From assembly GCA_017614465.1 (NCBI GenBank), contig JAGABW010000060.1, positions 1 through 51,639 of the forward strand: DNA of 51,639 nucleotides, in the 5' to 3' direction. The first letter of the stretch is position 1. The number at the start of each line of letters is the position of its first letter. A program made the position numbers and the translations under genes. Positions 25,588 through 32,061 of the stretch are shown one piece after another. Source of the DNA: Bacteroidaceae bacterium (GTDB taxonomy: Bacteria > Bacteroidota > Bacteroidia > Bacteroidales > Bacteroidaceae). Under the pieces are notes generated by a model. That model was not told where the DNA came from. It ran no database searches and saw nothing but the letters and a program-made list of their open reading frames with translations.

Positions 25588-26580
25588 ATGGCTATCACAT
25601 TAGCAGAAATTAATAAACTCCGTCAAAAGACACAAGCTGGTTTGATGGACTGCAAGAAAGCTCTTACTGAAGCTGAAGGCGACATGGACGCAGCAATCGA
25701 GATTCTTCGCAAGAAGGGTCAGATGGTTGCAGCTAAGCGTTCTGACCGTGAGGCTTCTGAAGGTTGCGTACTTGCAAAAGTTGATGGTAACTTCGCAGCA
25801 ATGGTTGCCCTCAAGTGTGAAACAGACTTCGTTGCTAAGAATGCAGATTTCGTTGCTTTGACAACTCAAATCCTTGATCTTGCAGTTGCTAACAAGTGCA
25901 AGACTTTAGACGAAGTTAAGGCTCTTTCTATTAATGGAAGAACAATTCCAGATCTTATCACTGAACGCTCTGGTGTGACTGGTGAAAAGATGGAACTTGA
26001 TGGTTATAACACTGTTGAAGGCGACTTCGTATGTGCTTACAACCACATGAACCAAAACTTCTTATGTACTCTCGTTGCTATGAACAAGCCTTGCGACGCT
26101 AATGTTGCAAAGAACGTAGCAATGCAAGTAGCTGCAATGGCTCCAGTTGCTCTTGACGAAGCATCTGTACCAGAATCAGTAAAAGAGTCTGAAATGAAGG
26201 CTAACATCGAGAAGGCTAAGCAAAACCAAATCAACAAGGCTGTTGAAGCTGCAATCAAGAAGGCTGGCGTTAACCCTGCACACGTTGACAGTGAAGACCA
26301 CATCGAGTCAAATATGGCTAAGGGATGGATCACTGCAGAACAAGCTGCAATGGTACGCGAAATCAAGGTTAAGGTAGCAGAAGAAAAGGCTGCATCATTA
26401 CCAGAACAAATGATTCAGAATATTGCTAACGGTATGCTCGGCAAATTCTTCAAAGAATCATGTCTGCTTGACCAAGCTTATATCGATGACAACAAGGTAA
26501 GTGTTGCTCAATACCTCGACAGTGTTGAAAAAGGACTTACAGTCACTGATTTCAAACGCTTCACTCTTCGCGCTGAATAA
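25588..26580 (+). CDS. tsf: Elongation factor Ts
   Basis: The 330-residue nucleotide exchange factor for EF-Tu has an N-terminal UBA domain (ITLAEINKLRQKTQAGLMDCKKALTEAEGDM), the TDFVAKN motif that contacts EF-Tu, and the two EF-Ts core subdomains, in which subdomain C is lysine/alanine-rich (KANIEKAKQNQINKAVEAAIKKAG). It is longer than the 283-residue E. coli protein, as in other Bacteroidota. A near-copy of bases 26195-26241 occurs downstream at 28428-28474. It ends the ribosomal operon at a strong terminator. Confidence 0.97.
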   Translation: MAITLAEINKLRQKTQAGLMDCKKALTEAEGDMDAAIEILRKKGQMVAAKRSDREASEGCVLAKVDGNFAAMVALKCETDFVAKNADFVALTTQILDLAVANKCKTLDEVKALSINGRTIPDLITERSGVTGEKMELDGYNTVEGDFVCAYNHMNQNFLCTLVAMNKPCDANVAKNVAMQVAAMAPVALDEASVPESVKESEMKANIEKAKQNQINKAVEAAIKKAGVNPAHVDSEDHIESNMAKGWITAEQAAMVREIKVKVAEEKAASLPEQMIQNIANGMLGKFFKESCLLDQAYIDDNKVSVAQYLDSVEKGLTVTDFKRFTLRAE

Positions 26581-26609
26581 TAGATATATAAAACTATATC
26601 GATATACAC

Positions 26610-26644
26610 AAGGTGTTCTCATATGGGAACACCTTATTTTTTTA
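26610..26644 (+). terminator. Terminator of the rplM-tsf operon
   Basis: AAGGTGTTC (26610-26618) pairs perfectly with GAACACCTT (26627-26635) around an 8-base loop, followed by ATTTTTTTA, 30 bases after the tsf stop. Confidence 0.9.
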
Positions 26645-26800
26645 TAGTACCCCCCCCTATTTTCTCATATATAAGTTGAGTACCTTTTTTGGTGACACCT
26701 ACAAATGCGTGTGTGAGAGTTTCCCAAATAAACGTTTTTTTGTGCAGTATTGTGAATTATAAGCAAAAAAGAAGAAATCAACGAGCCTCCTTTTTTTATG

Positions 26801-26888
26801 TTTTTATTTGTTCATTATAATTGTTATTTGTATTTTTGCTGTCGATATGAAGCTGTCAACCAACAGACGACAATCACCAAAAAGGACA
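26801..26888 (+). repeat. 88-bp direct repeat with promoter, copy 1
   Basis: This copy matches 28485-28572 over 88 bases with a single mismatch (C at 26853, T at 28537). It contains a promoter: TTTG, a 20-base spacer and TATTTTTG (26831-26838). It lies 87 bases upstream of the first lipoprotein gene. Downstream of the -7 box is a short ORF, MKLSTNRRQSPKRT, shared by both copies and continued differently. Confidence 0.85.
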
Positions 26889-26974
26889 GATTACAAGATC
26901 CGATCATCACTATGGTGAACCTGTAATTGTAAAAGGAGATGTTTCATCAACAATAATTGATAAAGTTCGTACAA

Positions 26975-27616
26975 ATGAATGGATACATAAAAAAAATAAT
27001 TGGTCATCAGGTCATTAGACTTGTGACAATATTATTGGGATTTTATTCACTCTTATCTTGTTCTCATTCACATTATATCAATGTAGATCATGTAGAATAT
27101 ATAAAATTCGCATATATTCCTAAAGGTCTCGAAACAATTAAAGGTTTGAGTTCATGGGAAGATGTGGTTTCACATGAAAACAAAATTGATACCATCATTG
27201 ATAATAAAAAATTTATTAGTGAATATATTGACTTACTAAATTCAACATTAGAAACAGAGGATTCTGTTAGTCGTGATTTTAGAGTAGTGTCATTAATTAA
27301 ATTGAATAATGGTAAAGAACATTATGTGTGTTTGGGTGAAAACAATGGCATTTATTATGATTCAATTATTTTGCAAGATAATAAGCAGATTTTTGACTTC
27401 ATAGACCAACATTTGTATACAAAAGAACAATTGAGAAAGTTTCATCTAATGTTTATGAAACACTTTTGTTCTGATACATATTTACAATCAAATAAATTTG
27501 ATACAGACTTCGATAGTTTATACCACCACTATTTAATTAACAATGATTATGATTCGTATTCTACAGCAATCTGGGATATAGTTGAAAACTTATCAAATGA
27601 CATTGTTGAAAAATAG
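26975..27616 (+). CDS. Lipoprotein of unknown function (first of pair)
   Basis: I do not recognise this 213-residue protein. The ATG at 26975 is chosen because it gives a classic lipoprotein signal: basic start, hydrophobic core and lipobox (GFYSLLSC, cleavage before the Cys at about residue 30). A TTG six codons upstream is possible but less likely. The mature part is Asp/Asn/Tyr-rich with no known motif and several predicted helices near the C-terminus (YSTAIWDIVENLSNDIVEK). It is followed 134 bases later by a second small lipoprotein. Base composition is more A+T-rich than the core genes. Confidence 0.7.
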   Translation: MNGYIKKIIGHQVIRLVTILLGFYSLLSCSHSHYINVDHVEYIKFAYIPKGLETIKGLSSWEDVVSHENKIDTIIDNKKFISEYIDLLNSTLETEDSVSRDFRVVSLIKLNNGKEHYVCLGENNGIYYDSIILQDNKQIFDFIDQHLYTKEQLRKFHLMFMKHFCSDTYLQSNKFDTDFDSLYHHYLINNDYDSYSTAIWDIVENLSNDIVEK

Positions 27617-27750
27617 AAATATAAATGATCACATATGAACAACTTAGTTAGTAAATGTAAAGTCATTATACTAATATACACCATGGGATAGTAGTATAAA
27701 AGTGGATGTCATTGACAAAATTAATATATTAAACCTAATCCATACGAAAA

Positions 27751-28254
27751 ATGAGAAATTGTGCTTTATTATGTATATTATTTCAGTTTGTGTTTTATTC
27801 ATGTTTGTCAGAACACAATGAAAATCTATCATTCTTCTACAAATGTATTGATGAATATAGACAAGACTTAGATAATCATTACAACAAAAGTGAAGAAGAT
27901 TCTCTTTTTTATTTAATTGCATTTTTTAAAAAAGGTGATAAGTATGAGATTTTGTTAAACGCAAATGATGTAGAGATTCCTAAAATGATAGAAAGACCAT
28001 CACCAAATAAAAAGATGGAACCAATAAATAAGAATTTTATCGGATATAAAGAATATAAGAACAACTTTCTCTTCATATATGATTACTCAGATGGGGAAAT
28101 CCCTGTTTTGTTGTCCCCGTTAACTGAAAATCTGGAAAAGGACATTAAATCAAATCGTATGTTATCAAAATATGACACAGAAAAGTGGTTCCTTGATTCG
28201 AAATGTTGGAGATTGTATTTTGATAATAATCAAAAATTAAGATGTAAAAAATAA
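27751..28254 (+). CDS. Small lipoprotein of unknown function (second of pair)
   Basis: I do not recognise this 167-residue protein. It starts with a short signal and a lipobox-like FVFYSC (Cys near residue 18). The remainder is a charged, aromatic domain (FYKCIDEYRQDLDNHYNK; LFYLIAFFKKGDKYEILLNAND; FLFIYDYSDGEIPVLLSPL) that would fit a small alpha/beta fold. It probably shares the promoter in repeat copy 1 with the preceding gene, with 134 bases between them that contain no obvious promoter. Both proteins would face the periplasm or cell surface. Confidence 0.65.
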   Translation: MRNCALLCILFQFVFYSCLSEHNENLSFFYKCIDEYRQDLDNHYNKSEEDSLFYLIAFFKKGDKYEILLNANDVEIPKMIERPSPNKKMEPINKNFIGYKEYKNNFLFIYDYSDGEIPVLLSPLTENLEKDIKSNRMLSKYDTEKWFLDSKCWRLYFDNNQKLRCKK

Positions 28255-28427
28255 TCTGTGTTAATAATTAACAAACACTACTCCTATTAGGTTGTCTTAC
28301 AAGTTTATATCAAGTGAGACAACTGACATGGGAAACATATTATACAAAATAATTATTAGTATAAAACAAAATTGTTATTGAGTTAAGAAATGAAACAAAT
28401 ATATTGTTTATTATGGTAGCTGTGGGG

Positions 28428-28474
28428 TGAAAGCTAACATCGATAAGGCAAAGCTAAACCAAATCAACAAGGCT
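28428..28474 (+). pseudogene. 47-bp tsf-like fragment
   Basis: Forty-three of 47 bases match tsf positions 26195-26241. The frame reads VKANIDKAKLNQINKA against MKANIEKAKQNQINKA in EF-Ts. Three of the four base changes are at third codon positions (two are silent) and one changes Gln to Leu, the pattern expected if the piece came from a related tsf allele. The match ends at the join with the second promoter repeat. No start or further EF-Ts sequence is present. Confidence 0.75.
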
Positions 28475-28484
28475 CGTTTTTGTA

Positions 28485-28572
28485 TTTTTATTTGTTCATT
28501 ATAATTGTTATTTGTATTTTTGCTGTCGATATGAAGTTGTCAACCAACAGACGACAATCACCAAAAAGGACA
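28485..28572 (+). repeat. 88-bp direct repeat with promoter, copy 2
   Basis: This copy matches 26801-26888 with one mismatch at an offset of exactly 1684 bases. The -7 box TATTTTTG is at 28515-28522. It lies 63 bases upstream of the gene at 28636 and directly after the tsf-like fragment. Confidence 0.85.
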
Positions 28573-28635
28573 AGTAAGAAAGCAAAGATATAAGTAGAAA
28601 GAAAGAGCGATATAAAACTTAAAATAAACAAGTAA

Positions 28636-29148
28636 ATGGAAATAACAGAATTTAAAATCAAACGATATAAGGAACTTATAAGAGGTATCCTTTTAGGTAA
28701 TGGAACACGTTGGTCTTTTATCAGACTAAACGTTGTTGATTACGTATTAGATGGATTTCAATTTACGAACAAAGAACACATTGCTAACATTGGTTGTATA
28801 AAAGAAGATACCCAACTGCATAGAATTCTATCAATAAAGGATGATTCAAAAGACATATTGCCCCAAATAGACTCTAATATCCTGAATGAAGACGATTTGC
28901 TATATTCTTACCTAAAAGAAAATAATGTATTAGTTGCTGTTGGCTTGCATCGTGAGGATGTGATATATGTGGGAAAAATAGAAAAGATAAATCTCAAATC
29001 ATTTGTTTTAGATTCATATGATACAGAACTAAGGAAAAGTGGTTTCATGAACATAGAATTTAATAAGGTGAGATTAATCCAGATGCATACTGATTACCTT
29101 GATTCTCTTTCATTACTTTTAGACAAGATGAATGAGAATGTAAAGTAG
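28636..29148 (+). CDS. Unrecognised cytoplasmic protein, possible Sm-like/WYL-like barrel
   Basis: The 170-residue protein has no signal peptide or membrane segment. Residues ~90-165 (NNVLVAVGLHREDVIYVGKIEKINLKSFVLDSYDTELRKSGFMNIEFNKVRLIQMHTDYLDSLSLLL) have the strand pattern of small Sm-like barrels seen in proteins of unknown function near toxin or defence genes. This is a weak visual impression, not a homology call. It is driven by the second 88-bp repeat. The next gene, 95 bases later, is separated by a hairpin. Confidence 0.6.
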   Translation: MEITEFKIKRYKELIRGILLGNGTRWSFIRLNVVDYVLDGFQFTNKEHIANIGCIKEDTQLHRILSIKDDSKDILPQIDSNILNEDDLLYSYLKENNVLVAVGLHREDVIYVGKIEKINLKSFVLDSYDTELRKSGFMNIEFNKVRLIQMHTDYLDSLSLLLDKMNENVK

Positions 29149-29187
29149 GTGTTAGGAGTTCCTGTGTATATGAAAAGTTTCAAATCT

Positions 29188-29222
29188 TTATTCCGGTAAT
29201 CTAGCGCCATTTACGGGAATAA
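29188..29222 (+). repeat. 12-bp hairpin between two unrecognised genes
   Basis: TTATTCCGGTAA (29188-29199) pairs with TTACGGGAATAA (29211-29222) with one mismatch. No T run follows, and the ATG of the next gene is 21 bases downstream. It could limit transcription or translation of that gene. Confidence 0.45.
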
Positions 29223-29243
29223 GATATAAATAATAATATTGAT

Positions 29244-29759
29244 ATGGATAAAATAACAACAATAAAATTCCGCAGGGATTTACTTAATGCCCTTAGTGAA
29301 TATATTATTAGTAAAAACAAAAAACTATATGCCATATATAGTAAAGATAAAGAAGCCCAAAAAGATATAGATGATACTATTGAGTATTATGAGGATTCAA
29401 TAAAACAAACAAATGATGATTTTGAGAAAGGACGTTATGGTAGAATCTCTATGTGGTATAATGGAACTATAAATGACATAAGTAATGATTTCGATTTTCT
29501 TCTTTCGCATCGTCAGCAATTCTTAGACAAATATGACTTTGATCTATTAGATCTAAACAAGAAACGTCGTGAGAAGGTTGAAAAGATTGTTGCTTCTGGA
29601 AAGATAAAAACCGACAATCAGTATTATCTAATAATGGAGTATGTGGATGATTTGTGTCAAGTAGCCGAGGATAAAGAACTGATTGATAAACTCAATGAAA
29701 TGATAATCGATTACGAAGAACGAGTTGCCGCTCGTATGGCAAAACGTAAGAACAAGTAA
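29244..29759 (+). CDS. Unrecognised helical cytoplasmic protein
   Basis: I do not recognise this 171-residue protein. It is highly charged and predicted to be almost entirely alpha-helical, with Lys/Glu/Asp-rich heptad-like stretches (KDKEAQKDIDDTIEYYEDSIKQ; DLLDLNKKRREKVEKIV) and a basic C-terminus (AARMAKRKNK). No signal peptide or membrane segment is visible. The central SMWYNGTINDISNDFDFLLSHRQQFLDKY part is more globular. It may form a small operon with the preceding gene. It converges with cca on the other strand. Confidence 0.6.
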   Translation: MDKITTIKFRRDLLNALSEYIISKNKKLYAIYSKDKEAQKDIDDTIEYYEDSIKQTNDDFEKGRYGRISMWYNGTINDISNDFDFLLSHRQQFLDKYDFDLLDLNKKRREKVEKIVASGKIKTDNQYYLIMEYVDDLCQVAEDKELIDKLNEMIIDYEERVAARMAKRKNK

Positions 29760-29774
29760 TAACACTTCTGAAAT

Positions 29775-29806
29775 CACAGTTCGTCTCATATGATGAACGA
29801 ACTGTG
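29775..29806 (+). terminator. Hairpin after the helical protein gene
   Basis: CACAGTTCGT (29775-29784) and ACGAACTGTG (29797-29806) are exact complements across a 12-base loop, 16 bases after the stop at 29759. No T run follows, so this is a weak terminator or an RNA stabiliser. Confidence 0.4.
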
Positions 29807-29831
29807 AAATATTGAAAGGATTGAAAATAAA

Positions 29832-29855
29832 GGTGATTTTTTGTTTCAAATCACC
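29832..29855 (-). terminator. Probable terminator of cca
   Basis: GGTGATTT (29832-29839) pairs with AAATCACC (29848-29855) around an 8-base loop, 26 bases beyond the cca stop. On the minus strand a modest T-rich tract follows (TTTATTTTC). Confidence 0.5.
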
Positions 29856-29880
29856 CCGATGTGAAAAACACTTTCTATTT

Positions 29881-31356
29881 TCAATTATCAGACTTTGATT
29901 CGTTGAGTTTTTTCCATTCTTCTTGAAGGAAGGCAAGACAATCATCATGTTCGTTTCGGATAACACCATCTAAGATAGCTTCCTTCATCTTGTTTTTTAA
30001 TAATCCGACTTCCTTACCTGGTTGTAAGTTAAATACCGACATGATTTCGTCACCATCTACGGCAAATTTCATATTTCTGATTCGGTCTTTCTCTTCGATA
30101 TCGATAAGTTTTTGTCGTACCAATTCAAAATTATGACGGAACATCTTCTTACGTACCTCATTCTTGGAAGTGACGTCGGCATTACATAGCAGCATTAGGT
30201 CGTCGATATCATCTCCTGCTTCAAACAAAAGTCGGCGTACAGCTGAATCTGTCACCTCGTCATCAGCAATGGCAATTGGACGCATATGCAGTTCTACGAG
30301 TTTTGCCACGTACTTCATCTTCTGATCAAGAGGCAGTTTCATACGTTTGAATATAGATGGAATCATCTTCATTCCAATCATGTTATGATTATGGAATGTC
30401 CATCCTTGCGAATTATCCCATCGTTTGCTGCGTGGCTTACCTATATCGTGAAGCAAGGCCGCCCATCTCAGCCATAGTCCTCCCCCATTAGAAGCCACGT
30501 TGTCCAACACTTCCAATGTGTGATAGAAATTATCCTTATGAGCCCTGCCGTTGCGTACCTCTACCCCCTGCAAGGCATAGAGTTCTGGGAAAATGATTTC
30601 CAAAAGACCGCATCGTTCCAAATCGATAAAGCCTTTTGACGGATACGAAGATAAGATTATCTTATTGAGTTCTTCGATTATTCGTTCACCGGAAATAATC
30701 TTTATTCTTTTCTTATTACGTGTAATGGCATCAAATGTTTCGTCCTCATATGTGAAATTCAGTTGAGTGGCAAAACGGATACAGCGCATCATACGTAATG
30801 GATCGTCGCTGAATGTTATGTCGGGATCTAACGGAGTTCTGATTATTCCATCTTCCAAGTCATATAATCCGTAGAATGGATCGACCAGTTCACCAAATCT
30901 TTCGCCATTCAGACAAAGAGCCATGGCGTTGATGGTGAAATCACGACGGTTCTGATCGTCTTCGAGAGTTCCGTCCTCAATTATCGGTTTGCGCGAATCA
31001 TGGCTATATGACTCACGGCGTGCTCCGACAAATTCAATTTCCATACCCTTGTATTTTAATTGGGCAGTACCGAAATTACGGAAGACAGACAGGTTTGCCT
31101 TCTTGCCATATTTCTTTTTAAGTTCTTCAGCAATCAGGATTCCTGGTCGTGATGAATTTTGTAGGTTCTTCTCCTCTGTGTGTCTGTTTATGACAACTAC
31201 ATCAATATCATTGCTTTCTCTTTCGAGAAACAAATCTCTTACATATCCACCAATAACATAACAATCTAACCCAAGAGAATCAGCCACTTGGGAGATATCA
31301 TGAAAAACTGGTTTGTCTATTGATGTCTTTAAATCCTCTTTATTTAGCAAAATCAT
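29881..31356 (-). CDS. cca: CCA tRNA nucleotidyltransferase with HD domain
   Basis: The 491-residue protein has the class II nucleotidyltransferase site at its start: GGYVR (36-40), then Asp50-x-Asp52 in NDIDVVV, followed by RRDFTINAMA (137-146) and DPLRMMRCIRFA. The C-terminal half carries an HD domain (HKDNFYHTLEV near 273, HD at 303-304 in LLHDIGKPRSKRW). It adds or repairs the CCA 3' end of tRNAs; the only tRNA in this window (tRNA-Arg) has no encoded CCA, which fits. The N-terminal Met at 31356 has a -7 box just 4 bases upstream, so the mRNA is probably leaderless. Confidence 0.95.
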   Translation of the reverse strand: MILLNKEDLKTSIDKPVFHDISQVADSLGLDCYVIGGYVRDLFLERESNDIDVVVINRHTEEKNLQNSSRPGILIAEELKKKYGKKANLSVFRNFGTAQLKYKGMEIEFVGARRESYSHDSRKPIIEDGTLEDDQNRRDFTINAMALCLNGERFGELVDPFYGLYDLEDGIIRTPLDPDITFSDDPLRMMRCIRFATQLNFTYEDETFDAITRNKKRIKIISGERIIEELNKIILSSYPSKGFIDLERCGLLEIIFPELYALQGVEVRNGRAHKDNFYHTLEVLDNVASNGGGLWLRWAALLHDIGKPRSKRWDNSQGWTFHNHNMIGMKMIPSIFKRMKLPLDQKMKYVAKLVELHMRPIAIADDEVTDSAVRRLLFEAGDDIDDLMLLCNADVTSKNEVRKKMFRHNFELVRQKLIDIEEKDRIRNMKFAVDGDEIMSVFNLQPGKEVGLLKNKMKEAILDGVIRNEHDDCLAFLQEEWKKLNESKSDN

Positions 31357-31360
31357 GGTA

Positions 31361-31395
31361 CAAAGTTACAAAAAATAGACATATTTTATAACAAA
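31361..31395 (-). promoter_or_regulatory. Promoter of cca placed directly on the start codon
   Basis: On the minus strand TTTG (31395-31392), a 23-base spacer and TAACTTTG (31368-31361) are followed by TACC and the cca ATG. The expected start point, 5-8 bases after the box, coincides with the start codon. Confidence 0.55.
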
Positions 31396-31451
31396 GAAAT
31401 ATTTTTACAACTTTTTTTATGTTTTTTCACACTTGTTTCAATAATTATTTG

Positions 31452-31459
31452 CATATTTG
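31452..31459 (+). promoter_or_regulatory. Near-consensus -7 box of the TM2 gene
   Basis: CATATTTG differs from TAnnTTTG only at the first base. TTG lies 16 bases upstream (31433-31435). It is 38 bases before the ATG. Confidence 0.4.
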
Positions 31460-31497
31460 CAATAGTAAAAATATCAATAATTTAAATCTTATATTAT

Positions 31498-31815
31498 ATG
31501 GAACAGAAAAAGGATAAAACTATAGCAGCAGTGCTTGCTATATTATTAGGTACATTTGGAATACATCTATTCTATCTTGGATGCACAAAGAAAGCTCTCT
31601 ATTATCTTCTCGGATGGGTAGCTATATTTGTAATTGTATCAATTATAACTGTTATAACTTTGGGGTTTGGAAGTGTATTATATATATTATGTTGGATTCC
31701 GGGCGTCCTCGGTATTATCGATGGTATTCACTACCTCACAGATAAGACTCAAGAAGATTTCGAAAAACGAGTAGAAGAAGAAAAGAACAAGATTTTCAAC
31801 TGGGAACTTAAATAA
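31498..31815 (+). CDS. TM2 domain membrane protein
   Basis: The 105-residue protein shows the TM2 signature AVLAILLGTFGIHLFYLGCTKKALYYLLGW, with two or three hydrophobic helices (about 9-27, 35-57 and 58-76), then a charged coiled tail (TQEDFEKRVEEEKNKIFNWELK). Most TM2 proteins have no known function; they are thought to be inner membrane proteins. It is flanked by its own -7 box and a strong terminator. Confidence 0.85.
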   Translation: MEQKKDKTIAAVLAILLGTFGIHLFYLGCTKKALYYLLGWVAIFVIVSIITVITLGFGSVLYILCWIPGVLGIIDGIHYLTDKTQEDFEKRVEEEKNKIFNWELK

Positions 31816-31831
31816 TTAATTACATAAAAAG

Positions 31832-31883
31832 AAGAAGGGGTATCAGGGGCTTTAAGTCGCTTGATACCTTTTCTTTTTTTTAG
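31832..31883 (+). terminator. Terminator of the TM2 gene
   Basis: AAGAAGGGGTATCA (from 31832) pairs with TGATACCTTTTCTT (31862-31875), with only G-U exceptions, and is followed by a long T run. A strong hairpin of about 14 bp. Confidence 0.85.
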
Positions 31884-31932
31884 TTTATATAAAATATATA
31901 AAGGAAAATTCCTTTTTTTCAATATTTATTCG

Positions 31933-31940
31933 CAACTTTG
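31933..31940 (+). promoter_or_regulatory. Near-consensus -7 box of sppA
   Basis: CAACTTTG, one base off TAnnTTTG, lies 121 bases before the sppA ATG. The long leader to 32061 is A/T-rich with no ORF. Confidence 0.4.
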
Positions 31941-32061
31941 CAAAAGTTTTGTTTAAATAAATAGTTTTAGTTCACACTAAAATTTATATAAATTAAAACT
32001 ACAGAAATGATTAACTATATTATTAATAATAACTACTATAACATATAATAAAAATACAGAC

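Larger units (their letters stand above)
26645..29880. other. A+T-rich accessory islet between tsf and cca
   Basis: This stretch is visibly richer in A and T than the flanking core genes. It has wider gaps, two lipoproteins and two proteins I do not recognise, two 88-bp direct repeats that each carry a promoter, and a tsf-like fragment. Bases 26645-26800 have no gene. They contain a tract of eight C (26650-26657) and otherwise nothing I can identify. Bases 28255-28427 hold only a 10-bp hairpin (28291-28300 with 28314-28323) without a T run. No integrase, transposase or tRNA attachment site is visible. Confidence 0.6.

Noticed and set aside
26650-26657. Tract of eight C as a phase-variation switch for the islet
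   Set aside because: It is 325 bases before the first islet gene and upstream of the promoter repeat, so slippage would have no obvious effect on a reading frame.
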